Assembly (NCBI GenBank): GCA_019054805.1
Contig: JAHQIY010000003.1
Location: 992,001 to 1,056,000, forward strand
DNA: 64,000 bases
Direction: 5' to 3'
Origin: Brachionus manjavacas
Lineage: Eukaryota; Rotifera; Eurotatoria; Ploima; Brachionidae
In this document: positions 1 through 28,588 of the stretch, piece by piece
How the letters are laid out: every line of letters starts with the position of its first letter
Numbering within the stretch: position 1 is the first letter of the stretch
The notes under the pieces: model-generated
What the model was told of the DNA's origin: nothing
Seen by the model: the letters and a program-made list of their open reading frames with translations, nothing else
The model's database searches: none
Translations under genes and position numbers: made by a program

Positions 1-110
1 TGAAACCAGAGATTTGTTCAGAATTTTGTCTAGTTTTATTATTTAAATAAAAAAGTTAAGGTCTTGGGTCAATCCTTCGACGAGAATCAAAAAAACTGGA
101 AAAAAGAAAA

Positions 111-563
111 AAGGTGAACAATTTAATTGTTCACTCTTTAAGAGTTAGACTTTGGGGAACAAAGATTCATCTATTTCGCAAAATTTTCCTACTCCAACCA
201 ACTTTAAATTTTCTCTGTAATTATCTTTACTATCTTATCTTTTATAATTCCATAAGCTTTTTTAAATTAAATGAACTAATAGTTTATAAAACCTGAGAAC
301 AAGAATCGTTCCAGTAACAGGTGAATTATAGTTTACCTAAGCGACTAGACCCGAAAAGCTTAGTTTTCTTCTAATAAAATTTTGACATAAGTGATAATTT
401 ACTTTGGTTTGGTGCTTTTTAACAAAAACTCATTTGATAAAAAATAGAAAACAGAGAGTAGTAAGTTTTTTAAACTACAAATATTATCTAAAGGATCATC
501 ATATCACAAACCTAAAGTCAAAATTCATAAAAAAACACCTAGTTTTTCATGCTTGCAATATTA
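111..563 (+). repeat. Dispersed repeat R1, copy A (interrupted)
   Basis: A sequence with recognisable landmarks (CCTGAGAACAAGAATCG near 293, AGGTGAATTATAG near 319, then a tract ending in ATGCTTGCAATATTA) recurs at about 15405-15990 (+), 22405-22600 (+), 21690-21935 (-), 44745-45350 (-), 45580-45690 (+) and 53700-53800. This copy is cut at 563 by the long-TIR element and resumes briefly at 1867. No coding capacity is seen. It could be a decayed non-autonomous transposon. Confidence 0.55.
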
Positions 564-1866
564 CAGTGCTGCTACGATACCTTGAATTCACCATATTTTA
601 CGTAAATTATGGTAAATTCACGATATTCTAAAAAAGGTAATCTAAAAAAGGATAATTATCGTAAAATAACGATAATTATCGTAAAATACCGATAATTACT
701 GTAATATTCTGTGAAAAAAAAAATTTCCAAAATTTCTCGAAAAAAACCGACTTTCATTGAAAAAATTTTTTTTTTGAATTTTTGAAAAAGGAAAAAAAAA
801 AATTTTTTTGACAAAAATTGACGTAAATTTCGGTAAATTCTTGTAAAAAAAAGGTAAAATATTGTAAAAATTCAACAGAAAAGGAAAAATGGATTTGTTA
901 TTATTTAATTCAATTTTTTTTCTAAACAAATTAAAATATATAATGTTTAAATATTAATTTTTTAATGAAAATTAATATTTAAACATTATTTACAAAATAA
1001 ATTTTATTTTCTAGTTTTTTTTGCTTTTAAGCTATAAGCTGTCTTGTCCCAAGCTTCTTTGAATGTTGATCTTTATGGAATAAATTTTACAAGCCCAGCT
1101 TTTAAAAAATATTTATGTCTAACTTTTGATTTCATTAAAGCATATTATTTTACTTTTGATATTAATCATTTCTAAAAATTTTGACAGCTGAAAAATGTAA
1201 GAAATATATAAATCATCTTAAAATCAAATCATCAATTATCATCAATCAATCATCTTAAATATGTAAAAAATATTAAAAAATTTTATTATTTTAATTTTTT
1301 AATAAAACCTTTTAGGTTGTTGAGATTGTAAGCGAAAGAAATGGTGACTGGTCAGATCATTAAATTCTGATTGTATATCTTTTTTTTATAGAGCTCTTTC
1401 TAAATGATTTTTGATAATTTTTGTATATAAGAAAATAATTTAACATTTTCATTCTTAATATTTTCAAATACTGATTTGGGAAAACAAATAATTGACAAAT
1501 AAATATTAATTTTCATAATTTGTTTAGAAAAAAAAATTGAATTAAATAATAAAAAATCCATTTTTCCTTTTCTGTTGAATTTTTACCATATTTTACCTTT
1601 TTTTACAAGAATTTACCGAAATTTACGTTAATTTTTGTCAAAAAAATTTTTTTTGTTTTCCTTTTTCAAAAATTCAAAAAAAAAATTTTTTCAATGAAAG
1701 TCGGTTTTTTTCGAGAAATTTTGGAAATTTTTTTTTCACAGAATATTACAGTAATTATCGTTATTTTACGATAATTATCCTTTTTTAGATTACCTTTTTT
1801 AGAATATCGTGAATTTACCATAATTTACGTAAAATATGGTGAATTCAAGGTATCGTAGCAGCACTG
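564..1866. mobile_element. Long-TIR Tc1/mariner-type non-autonomous element
   Basis: The element starts CAGTGCTGCTACGATACC and ends with the inverted copy. It is flanked on both sides by TA (562-563 and 1867-1868), the target duplication of the Tc1/mariner superfamily. The arms run about 564-929 and 1518-1866 and are nearly perfect inverted copies, rich in TTTACG and GGTAAA words. The roughly 590-bp middle has no open frame, only an AT-rich palindrome at about 940-988. It sits inside repeat R1, whose sequence continues on the far side. Confidence 0.85.
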
Positions 1867-1927
1867 TAACTTAAAATCGATTTTCACTTTCATGCAAAAC
1901 AAATTTTTATTAATCCCTTGATCTAAG

Positions 1928-2974
1928 ATACAAGAATTGCAGGATAGAAAAAAGATAAACAGACTTTTGTCTTTGGCAGGCGTCAACGAAAACGAAGTGA
2001 CCTATTTTGTCAAGGAGCCACTCAATAAGATAATCATTCCCCAAAAGCACAAGCAATCTGAAAAGCAAAAAAACGCCATTGAGCAGGTCACAAATGACCA
2101 ATCTTCTGACTCATTCTCGATTAACAGCAAATACCCTAGAGACTACGAAAGCCTATTGCTTCAAATAAATGCCTTGGAAACACAAATCCAGGAGCAAACA
2201 AAATTGAATAAAGAACAAATTGACACTCTGCTAGAAGACCGCAAAACCAGAATGGAAGAGTACGAAACTCAACGAGTCAAAGACTCGGATGTCATCAAAC
2301 AGCTGAAAGAAAAACTACTTCAGACTCAAAATTTGCTGCATGAGAGCACTAGAGATTTTCTTGATTCCAAATACGAAATGAAGCAAGTAGAACGAAAGTG
2401 GATGACTGAAAAGGACAGACTTTTGCAAGAGCTGGACAAGTCTGTGAAGCACGAAATGGTCAAAGAAGACGAAATTTTATTTGTTGCTCAGGAGCAGTGC
2501 ACCGCTTTAGCAGAAGAGGAAAAAAAAAGGCTTGAGGCTGAAATAGAGAGCCTAAACGAGCAGTTGAAGCAATCGCATCAATTGTCTGAAATGTATCGCG
2601 AACAAGTTATAAAGTTTGAAGATGAATTGTCTAGGCTTAGAGAACAGGGAGACATGACCAAGGATGTGTACAGAGATAAACAGGACAAAATGAGCAAACG
2701 CCTGCAGATAATGAACGATCGCTACAAGGAACTGGAAAAGAGAAGAAACATGGAAACTGAAGGATTTAAAAATGACATTAAATTGTTGAGGCAGAAGATA
2801 AAAGCTGTGGAAAAACAACTCTTCAAAGTGACCATCGGATATTCGGCTTGTGATGAAGTAGACGTTTTGAAGAATGTTCATGAGACCACTGTGAGATCAA
2901 GAGAAATGCAAGGAGAACTGAATCACTTGAAAGCCAAAATTTATAGCATAGAAAATGATATCAGAAACTTTTAA
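1928..2974 (+). CDS. CCDC77: CCDC77, C-terminal exon (partial gene)
   Basis: This 348-residue open frame is entered through an acceptor (CTAAG at 1923-1927), so it is read as the last coding exon rather than a complete gene. It begins IQELQDRKKINRLLSL and then EVTYFVKEP, the block that in vertebrate CCDC77 follows the N-terminal coiled coil. Nearly all of the rest is predicted coiled coil. Further family blocks include EQTKLNKEQI, LLHESTRDFL, KRLQIMNDRYK and the C-terminal QGELNHLKAKIYSIEN. The remaining ~130 residues of a normal ~490-residue protein should come from exons left of the window or lost in the repeats at 1-1866; I could not find them. In vertebrates the protein is centrosomal. 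A poly(A) signal AATAAA lies about 12 bp after the stop. I am confident of the family because several separated blocks agree. Confidence 0.85.
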   Translation: MQELQDRKKINRLLSLAGVNENEVTYFVKEPLNKIIIPQKHKQSEKQKNAIEQVTNDQSSDSFSINSKYPRDYESLLLQINALETQIQEQTKLNKEQIDTLLEDRKTRMEEYETQRVKDSDVIKQLKEKLLQTQNLLHESTRDFLDSKYEMKQVERKWMTEKDRLLQELDKSVKHEMVKEDEILFVAQEQCTALAEEEKKRLEAEIESLNEQLKQSHQLSEMYREQVIKFEDELSRLREQGDMTKDVYRDKQDKMSKRLQIMNDRYKELEKRRNMETEGFKNDIKLLRQKIKAVEKQLFKVTIGYSACDEVDVLKNVHETTVRSREMQGELNHLKAKIYSIENDIRNF

Positions 2975-3394
2975 AAAATTACTTTTAAATAAATTTTTTT
3001 CGAATCTTTTTTATGCTTTTATTTATGCTATACAGAGCTGTTAAATTCTGGTGATACTTTGCTGATCCTGCAATGTTTCATGGCAAACATTTTCATTGCA
3101 ATTTTTAATTTTAAATCAGATAGAGTTTAAATTAGAAAGATGAATTTTTTTTGTTAAAAATTTAAAAAATGAAATGTGTCATTTCATTTCGTATTTGAAT
3201 TAGAACAACTAGACTACCTTTAATCAATCTCATTCGGGTAAGAATCTCCATAAAACATCTCAAGCTTTATTTTTTCTAAATAAATTAATAGTTTTTTATT
3301 ATTTAAGAAATTAAGAAATTGTCAAATTTATTTTTAGAATAAGTAGATATTTAGCGATAAATAAATTTTTTAATTACTTGAAAAACAATAAATT

Positions 3395-3525
3395 TATGTC
3401 ATGCCTTTTCTCTGTGTAGGCTATCAAAGGCTTTGTTGAAGTCAATGAAGTTAAGATACAGGGGGCTATTCTATTCCAAAATTTGTTATTTGATGTTCTT
3501 CAGTGCAAAAACCTGGTCAAAGCGG
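3395..3525 (-). pseudogene. Non-LTR reverse transcriptase fragment
   Basis: On the minus strand this reads PLYLNFIDFNKAFDSLHRE, the conserved catalytic Asp block of LINE reverse transcriptase. It is preceded by FDQVFALKNI, with in-frame stops between. Only about 40 residues remain. Confidence 0.65.
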
Positions 3526-3675
3526 CAAATTTAAGTTAATGATCAAATGTAAATTTCAAATCAAAATTTTTAGTTTTTGGTATAAAAAAAATTTAGTATT
3601 TTTTATCAGTTTTTAAATTATTAAATTTTTAAACTTTATTAAAAATGATTTGTTTAATCTTTAATTAGGAAGAAA
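3517..3675. repeat. Repeat shared with the 20-kb foldback
   Basis: The stretch starting GATCAAATGTAAATTTCAAA is closely repeated at about 19998-20130, and an inverted relative lies near 20810-20870. It looks like one arm of the same non-coding element family. Confidence 0.5.
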
Positions 3676-3679
3676 ATTA

Positions 3680-4660
3680 ATAATAATAATATAAATTACA
3701 ACAAGCTAGCAAGCTAGACTTGCGAAGATGGGAAACAGTAGGATCCCATCTATGGTAACTGTGGTATGTAATAATAACAATAACAATAACAATAAGAAAA
3801 AAAAAAATTATTCATATACTCCTTCATACTTCATATACTACATCACCATTGCATCTTGAATTTTAGATTAATCTTTTTCTTTTTTTCTTTCTACTGGTTA
3901 GATTTTTAGACCGATCCAATCAAGCAAATTAACCAGAATAATCAAGCCTCATATAGATCCCAATCAAGGTAACTCATATTCTTCTTTTTTTTTTTTTTTT
4001 TTATTCCGATGTGGTGGTATGACCCATTCCTTTTCTATTTGCTAAGCCTTCTCACTACTGTGTTTAGAGCATAGTCACTTCCAGCTCTGCTTTCATCACA
4101 ACAGAAGTTTGTTCTTCGCTAGGTCACCATTCCCTCGTATCGATTCTACCGAGCCTCATGACTTCATCCATGGTAGGTTTCTCCTTACGTCTGTACTTAT
4201 CCAGTCTGTTCTTGAATTGGTTGACGGATATGGATTGAACAATCTCTTGGGGTAGGGCGTTCCATGGCATAGTCACTCTATAAGTGAAAAAGTGCTCTCT
4301 CAGTTGGCTGTTGGCTGGAAGTGGTCGGACAAAGCTGTGCTGGTTGGAGCTTCTTCTTGTTCTACCGTTGACTTTGACAGACAGGGCTATGTGCCAGTTT
4401 ACAATGTTGGGGCCTGTGCCTGTGTAACATTTATAGAATTGAATAAGATCACCTCTAGTCCTCCTGTCCTCCAGGGAGGTCAGATTTAGTTTCACCAGTC
4501 TCTCACTGTAGTCAAGGTTTTTAAACTGTTTGACCAATTTGGTAGCTCTCCTTTGGACATTCTCTATGGAGGTGATGTCTCTCCTTAGATGTGGTGACCA
4601 GGCCACAGCGGCGTATTCTAGATGTGAGCGGACAAAGGTGGTGTAGAGGGTTCTGAAATT
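3680..4660 (-). mobile_element. 5'-truncated CR1/L2-like LINE with (AAT)n tail
   Basis: A minus-strand LINE end. From right to left it has the C-terminal region of ORF2 (to about 4124), a 3' UTR of roughly 400 bp with a CTAGC-rich stem-loop and GATCCCATC region, then ATT/AAC-type simple repeat at 3675-3800. A similar UTR layout occurs near 39790 (-) and 27060 (+). The right boundary falls in a perfect palindrome at about 4673. Confidence 0.7.
4124..4660 (-). pseudogene. LINE ORF2 C-terminal remnant
   Basis: The open frame of 160 residues (4124-4606), extending in frame to about 4655, contains FVRSHLEYAAVAWSP, then VQRRATKLV, DRRTRGDLIQFYK and finally MPWNALPQEIVQ followed by NQFKNRLDKY. These are the usual C-terminal blocks that follow the reverse transcriptase in CR1/L2-type elements. 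The palm domain and endonuclease are absent, so it is a 5'-truncated copy. Confidence 0.75.
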
Positions 4661-4672
4661 CAGACTTGTTTT

Positions 4673-4706
4673 TAAGTCACAGGTCTTAACTTAAGACCTG
4701 TGACTA
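4673..4706. repeat. Perfect short palindrome
   Basis: AGTCACAGGTCTTAA is followed after one base by its inverted complement. It lies exactly at the 5' truncation point of the LINE. The AAGTC word links it to the AAGTC-rich hAT-like repeats elsewhere in the window. Confidence 0.7.
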
Positions 4707-4904
4707 AAAATCCATAATCTTAAAATTATATCGGTCATAGTTTTCTGCATTTATTCATTAGGTTCAGCCTACAGACTATAAACTAGAAATATATTTCGTT
4801 GAATAGCGCACATTTATAAAAAGGTGATACATTTTTTTAAGAAATAAAATTTAATTTTTTAACATTTTATGATTTAGATTTTTGTGATTGTTAAATACAA
4901 TAAA

Positions 4905-4990
4905 AAAAATTTAGTTCAAGTAACTAACTTTGACTTGAATTTTTCTGACTTAGACTTAAAACTTGTGACTTATGAACAAGTCTGATCAAT
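4905..4990. repeat. AAGTC-rich repeat fragment
   Basis: Several AAGTC/GACTT words occur in a short run, resembling the interior of the hAT-like element at 11769-12075. Confidence 0.4.
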
Positions 4991-5402
4991 ATTAACACTA
5001 GAAGCTCTGAGAAGTCAAAATGACTTTTTTTTAATTTTTGACATGCTATATTTTAGGAATATGTTAACTTGGAAAGCTTAAAATTTTTTTTCAGCATATT
5101 TCAAGCGAATATTTTCTGAATCAAATATTAACTAAATAAAATTCAGCATACACTACTCGAAGCACTGAAAGAAGTCAAATGACTTTTTTTACTTTTAAAT
5201 ATATCACCTAAACGTGTTGCATGCCCAGTTCGTCTATGCAATAACAATAAATCAAGTAACAACTCCTAAATTTGTAAAGACCTAATTTCAAGAATAAAAA
5301 AAAGAAAAAATAAAATGTTAAAAAATTACAAATTTGTAAAAAACCAACATGCAATAATTGTCCAGCTGGGTAGGACCTAATTTGTAAGAAATGTGATGTC
5401 AA

Positions 5403-5790
5403 GAAATAGTTAAGCTATTAATTTTTGTTGTCTAAAAATTAATCTTTCATATTTATTTCAATTTTAAACTGTAAAAATAATAAAGTTTCGGTATAAACAA
5501 TTTTTTTTTTCATTTTCCTTTTAAAAATCGATCCAACATCGATGGACTTCCTTATTGACTTTTTTTTCTTTTTCAAAAATTATGTTCAAACAATATTTTA
5601 AAAATGATAAAAATTTAAAAAAATTGATTTTTTTTGACTAAGACCATAAAAAATCTTTCGCTTTGTTTATTATTAATTTAACTGACGCCTTTAAAGCAAT
5701 TTAAACACAAAATCCTGAGAAATTAAAAACAAGACAAAAAAATAAAATCGTTGTTTCGCAAAGATTTATTTCCAATTTTTTTTTTTTTTT
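5403..5790 (+). repeat. Duplicate of AHCYL upstream sequence
   Basis: 5403-5505 matches 7673-7768, and 5511-5780 matches 8033-8300 almost base for base. The second pair contains ATCGATCCAACATCGATGG and CTTTCGCTTTGTTTATT. The right-hand copy is the region directly upstream of the AHCYL start codon. In the left copy the piggyBac-like end and about 250 bp are missing between the two blocks. It ends in a 20-base T run at about 5777-5796. Confidence 0.75.
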
Positions 5791-6099
5791 TTTTTACAAT
5801 TTCAAGGTTAATCAACAGGCTAGTGCCCATGTCATAAAGACCGATTAACACTCCATTTATTAAAATAAAAAAAAGTTTTAAAAATTAAAAATATTAATTG
5901 TTTATAAAATTATTAAAAAAAATAAAACATTGATATATTTAAATTAAATATTTTGAATTTTTTTACAAAATCTGAGAAAATTAGATTTATGTTATTAAAA
6001 ATTGAATGCTTAAATGTTGTAAATTTCAACATTGATCTCTTGATCACAAAGCAATTTATAAGTCATGAATAGAGAAATCCAAAAGTTTTTTCACAATTT

Positions 6100-6490
6100 A
6101 CTGATTTAGATGTTGGTTCAATCAGATTCTCACTGTTCCTTAAATTATATTTTAAATTTCTTGAGTCATTTTTCTTTAAATTCTGCTTTAGATTTTCAGG
6201 AGAGTTATGAAAGTATAGTGTATTATAAGCTAAAGATAGCATTCTATCTAGTATTCTATGTTGGAATGCATATAGGCCATACTTTTCAATTTTAACTTAA
6301 ACAATTTAAATATTGTCAAATAATAACTCTTAGCCAATTTAATTATTGCCTCTTTTGAGAAATAGCACAAAAGAGTCGAGCAATAGTCAAAATAAGGTAA
6401 TATAAACGTCTTAAAAAACTGTATTTTTACAGATGTTGATAGATAAAATAGTCTCTTAATGCTGAATAATTTTTTATTCACAACTAATGA
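6100..6490 (-). pseudogene. Jockey-like LINE reverse transcriptase C-terminal fragment
   Basis: Minus-strand frame 6248-6481 contains KLFSIKRLFYL, then KIQFFKTFILPYFDYCSTL, typical of the region after the palm in Jockey-type LINEs. A plus-strand relative lies at 56056-56290. It is truncated at both ends. Confidence 0.65.
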
Positions 6491-6534
6491 GATACTACAT
6501 GCAAAATTAGAAAAATTAAGATTTTGATCAATTT

Positions 6535-7672
6535 TAGTAGTAGTAGTAGTAGTAGTTTTGACTGTAGCTGGCTAGCCAGCGAGTGTGCTGATAAGGCACA
6601 CTATGACAGCTGATGTGATTGATTGCTGCTCATCCAGCAATCAATGCCTGCTTTAAAGCTGTTAACATTGGGGGCTTCAACTAATTGATTTGGCAGTGAG
6701 TTCCATATGTTAGCTGTTCTGTTGAAAAAAAAGTTATCTCTATGTTGGAGCCTCGAAATTTCTTTGTGATATTTGAAGCAGTGACCTCTTCCTTGGATTT
6801 TGGTGACATTAAAATTGTTGCTTTTTTCAACCATTTCTATTTCATGCATCAACTTGTATAATTGAATTAGATCACCTCTTTTTCTTCTTTCCACCAGATT
6901 TGGAATGTTTAAAGCCTTCAATCTGCTTTCATACGGTTTGTTTCTAATTGAAGAAACAAATTTCGTAGCTCTGCGTTGAATCCTCTCAAGATTCTCACAA
7001 TCCGACTTAAGAAATGGAGACCATACAGGCACAGCAAATTCCAAAAGAGGACGAACAAAAGTTAAATACAATGATCTAAATAACTTACAATCAAAACGAG
7101 CGAATGATTTCCTGATGCAACCCAACATTTGATTTGCTTTGTTTGTAGCCTCTATCACTTGGTTTTTCCATTTGAGATTTGTATTGAAGATAACTCCAAG
7201 ATCTCTTTCGGTTTCAGACGTTGATAACTGTTTACCATTAATAGAATAAGTGAATTTTGTAACCTAAAAGAGTTATTTCTTCGACAACTTTTATTTCATT
7301 TCCACAAAGATTAATCATTTTGGGAATAATAGTTTTTCTTTTTGAAAAGATCATACAATAGGTTTTTGACCAATTTATATCAACCTTATTAAAATAACAC
7401 CAATCACTAAAATTGTGGATGGTACACGAAAATTTTTTCAAAACACTTTCCAAGTCCTTTTCAGAGTGACTAATCGTAGTGTCATCAGCAGACATTTTTA
7501 TGTCAAATTTTCTTAAGAGATAAGGAAAATCATTAATAAAAATCAGAAAAAGAAGAGGACCTAGAACTGAACCTTGTGGAACACCTAACTTTAAAGCTGT
7601 AGGCTTTGATCTTTCATTACCAAGATGAACTATTTGAGATCTACTGACAAAATAATTTGAATAATGTCCAGA
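6535..7672 (-). mobile_element. CR1/L2-like LINE, 5'-truncated, (TAG)n tail
   Basis: A minus-strand LINE with a (TAG)n run at 6535-6556 as its 3' tail and a short UTR. The coding region is broken by one frameshift near 7200-7240. A second, shorter copy with the same tail and C-terminus is at 50097-50435. It lies inside the TTAA-flanked interval. Confidence 0.75.
6601..7672 (-). pseudogene. LINE ORF2 remnant (palm to C-terminus)
   Basis: Reading from 7672 leftward, the frame has LGVPQGSVLGPLLF and INDF, then KMSADDTTISHSEKD, where the usual Y/F-ADD box reads SADD. It goes on to LLGYKI, and after a frameshift to FARFDCKLFRSLY, FVRPLLEFAVPVWSP, RRATKFVSS, RKRGDLIQLYK and the terminal NIWNSLPNQLVEAP. 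This is a CR1/L2-type ORF2 lacking endonuclease and N-terminal palm. The frameshift and altered box make it inactive. Confidence 0.75.
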
Positions 7673-8387
7673 TATAGTTTAGTTATTAATTTTTGTTGTC
7701 TAAAAATTAATCTTACATATTTATTTCTATTTTAAACTGTAAAAATAATAAAGTTTCGGTATAAAATATGTGTATTTTTCCTTAAAACTTTAAAAAAGTT
7801 ATTTGACTCAGTCCAGTGCTTCTAGTGTTAATTTCAATTTTGTTTTTTGCTAATGACTTTTGAATTGAACCGATTGTGCAAAATGCCGTGCAAACTTTTT
7901 CGTTTTGCACTCCATTTAGTTAATTTTTTTAATTTAGATTTCAGAAAAAATTGGCCCACCTCCACGACCATCATCAAAAACGAACATCACCACCATTTAA
8001 ATTCAAACATTTTTTTTTTCATTTTTTCTTTTCATTTTCCTTTTAAGAATCGATCCAACATCGATGGACTTCCTTATTGACTTTTTTTTTTTTTTCAAAA
8101 ATTATGCTCAAACAATATTTTAAAAATAATAAAAATTTAAAAAAATTGATTTTTTTTGACTAAGACCATAAAAATCTTTCGCTTTGTTTATTATTAATTT
8201 AACTGACGCCTTTAAAGCAATTTAAACACAAAATCCTGAGAAATTAAAAACAAGACAAAAAAATAAAATCGTTGTTTCGCAAAGATTTATTTCCAATTTT
8301 CAATTTTTATTTAGCATAAATTATCAAATTGCGCTTGCTTTTTAATCATTAATTTCTAACAAAATTTAAACTAATTAAAAGGAAAAA

Positions 8388-25711
<17,324 letters not shown>

Positions 25712-26069
25712 CCCGTCAAATCAGCAATTAATTTATTAAATAAAAAAAAATTCAAAATATTGAGTCAAATGAAAAATGATTTTTTTTATATAATTTAAAG
25801 TCAAGTTTTATTTATTATTAATTTTTTTTTTTAAGTTTTAATCTAAATGTCATAAATCTTAATATTTGAAAAAAAAATTAAATTTGTGAAAAAAAGTAAA
25901 TTTTCAAAGTTAATAGTGCTCTTAAATTGTCTTAATCAATTTTTAAATACAATAATATAAAGCTTTATTTTCTCTTATTAATTTATTTGTACCTAGCTAG
26001 AACTCCTTCATATTAAAATTTAAGAATAAAATTAAAAATTAAGTAAATAAACTAAAGAAAAATTTAAAG

Positions 26070-26738
26070 AAAGTTATAAGACATATATTGAATTAGAGTG
26101 TTACATGTAACTCATGTCTTCATGAAAAAAAGAGGAAATAGTAAGATAGCAATTGCACAATTTAATTTTTTATCCAATATATCATGATTCGAAACCTTGT
26201 TTATATTCTTCCATCAGTCTGACGACCATTGGAACAGAACGACTCAGTCCTGTCCCAACATATCTCTCTCACTCAACTCAAAAAGCCGATTCGAGACTGT
26301 TAGTAATTTAAGTTTTTTTTAAAGCCTCATGATGCACCATGTTGAGGGAAGTATATTAATCACCTGAGTATGCAAAAAATAAGGTCTTGATTAAGATCCC
26401 ATTTTAGTTTTTAGTCTACCAGAATATTAAAGTTTAACTTAGAATCAAATTTAATACCAAGAAACTTGATTTCTTTTTGGCTCATTATTCTGTGTCCATA
26501 AATTTTTAAGTTTAGATTATCACTCTCTTTTTTGTACCTAGAGAAGACTACTGAACACCACTTTTCAACTGATATTTTCATTTTCACTCAATAAGCCATT
26601 GATCTAGTCTTTTGGTGTATTTATTTTTGTTATAAATGAAGAATGCAACTAGATCATCTGCGAAAAGCAGAGAGTATTCATTATTTGTTTTGTTTCTTTT
26701 GGGGATGTCATTAATATATATACTAAATAAAAGAGCAC
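26070..26738 (-). mobile_element. LINE fragment of the 3'-hairpin family
   Basis: 26090-26400 repeats the segment seen at 17990-18280. 26410-26735 encodes on the minus strand SIYINDIPKRNK, EYSLLFADDLVAFF and QWL, the palm with its FADD box. The 5' side is replaced at 26738 by a plus-strand LINE end. A GTACCTAGCTAGAACTCC 3' end lies nearby at 25990. Confidence 0.7.
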
Positions 26739-27160
26739 CAAACTTCTTCACAAATCGTGTAATTAGAGAGTGGAACAGCCTATCTGAGACAGAAATCGGT
26801 GCCTCGACTGTAAACCAGTTCAAGAACAGGCTCGCTGCATGGTAATATTCCGGTGATCTTGGAGGAATTTGAGGAGGTTGGGAAGTTTTACACAATTATG
26901 TAACGGATTTTGGATGTTTGTTTGTAGTGAATACGATGTTTGTTGAGTTGTTCTCGATCACGTTTTCTCTTTCTCTATATAAATCTGTTTTTTTTTCTTT
27001 CTTTATTTTACAGATTATACCTATGATGAAATGAAAAAGTATCAATAACTTTATATGTAGCTAGATTTCAATGCATCTAGCTACCATAGATGTCTTCCTG
27101 GTAAGACATCTCCGCAAGTGTGCTTTCCGTAGCTAATTTTTATTAATATTATTAATACTG
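26738..27160 (+). mobile_element. CR1/L2-like LINE 3' end
   Basis: Plus-strand reading FFTNRVIREWNSLSETEIGA then NQFKNRLAAW and stop at 26847, the C-terminal signature of this LINE group. A 3' UTR with CTAGCTACCATAGATG and AAGACATCT stem sequences follows, ending in an ATT-type tail near 27150. Confidence 0.7.
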
Positions 27161-28360
27161 ATTACTGAGTCTTGAGTTTTTTGCAGTAGCAATTAATAAA
27201 AAGAATTTTAGTCAAGTAAATACTTCTTTTTTTGATTTTTCACCAACGACAAGAATTAACAGTTTTATTTAATTAATATAATTCAATATGTGATTAATTA
27301 AAAAATGAGTTCACATAAGTTCTGATTAGCAAAATGCCAAATGATTGAACATACCAAATGTAATATTGAATCAATGAACAATAATATCAAAGAAACGAAT
27401 TGTGAATAAAAAAAGAAGAAGATATGGTATGTAAATTCATGTTTTTTTATATAAAAACACACTCATTACTTCACTCATACAGAATTTTATTGATATTTTT
27501 GTTGGAAGCTCAAGAAGTTCTGAACTTTAAACCCTCCTTTCTAAAGTCTCAAGTGAGCTATTCCAATGGAAAACTATTTTTCTGTAACATTTCCAATTTC
27601 TCTTTCAACTTCCAATTAATTTAATTAATTTTATACAACTTTTTTATGGACACTTTTTTTAAATTTTTAAATACCAGTGGCGAAAAATATTTTGAATATA
27701 AAAAAACCTTTCATTAAAGTTTCGTCAGTTATAGAATAAAATGTAATTTCGAAGTTTCAAAAGAGAGTAATCGTTCGTGTTTGAATAAGGATAGCTATTA
27801 TTATTATTATTTATTGATTTAAGTCTAATAGGCAAATTAAAAAAAAAAAGTTGTGATAGTTATGATACTTTCTTTAAATTTTCTCAATTAATTGAAAAAA
27901 GAGGCAGTCTGAGTAAAGCTGATTCAAAAAAAAAGCTGATTAATCTTTTCTTTTTCCTTTATTTCACACTTATTTTATTAATTTTTATTCCACCCTAAAA
28001 AAATATTCTTGCTCCTGCTTGATATAATATTTTAATCTATTTTTTTTTGCTACTTAAAAAAAAATAAAATAAAAAAATTCATCATAAAAAGGATAAAAAA
28101 AATTGAAGAAAAAAAATCAAACTCATCGAAGTTCAATCATTCATGTTTTTCTCACAAAAAATGGTGCTTATACAGACATTTAGTTAAATTATTTAATTTT
28201 TTTATAGAACTTTTCAATATCAATTAATTAATTAATTTTATAAAATATATTTTTTTTTTTATTTCGGCAGCCGAGATACGAAACCCTGTTTCCTTGTAAT
28301 TTATCAAAATAAGAGTCAAAATTAGTAATTTTAGTTTTCATTATTTAGTTCAGTTATGAT
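27161..28360. other. Intergenic stretch; one repeat at 27505-27612
   Basis: Mostly AT-rich sequence with poly-A/T runs. 27505-27612 (AAGAAGTTCTGAACTTTAAA and neighbours) is an inverted copy of 47411-47517. No gene or other known element seen. Confidence 0.5.
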
Positions 28361-28588
28361 TAAAATTGGCTTATATGTTTTGGGGGTGACTAAATTAATT
28401 GGTTTTAGTTGACTATAAAAAACTAAACGGCTGACAAATTTATTTATTGAGATGACTTTTTAATAATTTTTCACTTGCAAAAAAAAACCTTATTTGTAGA
28501 CAAAAAAAACTAATTTTAGCGACGAAAACATTTATTTAAATGACAAAATATAAAAAATTATAAAATAATAAAAACGATTAATTTTTTT

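Larger units (their letters stand above)
4996..7827. mobile_element. piggyBac-like end pair flanked by TTAA
   Basis: The left end reads TTAA then CACTAGAAGC. The right end is GCTTCTAGTG then TTAA (7828-7831). Inside both ends is a GTCAAA(T)GACTTTTTT subterminal block, which is also repeated at about 5160-5195. TTAA duplication and CACTAGAA-like termini are piggyBac hallmarks. No transposase remains. The interval contains LINE debris and a duplicated host flank, so it may be two partial elements rather than one. Confidence 0.5.

Noticed and set aside
26584..26895. Single minus-strand gene of 103 codons
   Set aside because: It is an accidental join of a minus-strand LINE palm with the antisense of a plus-strand LINE C-terminus; the boundary is near 26738.
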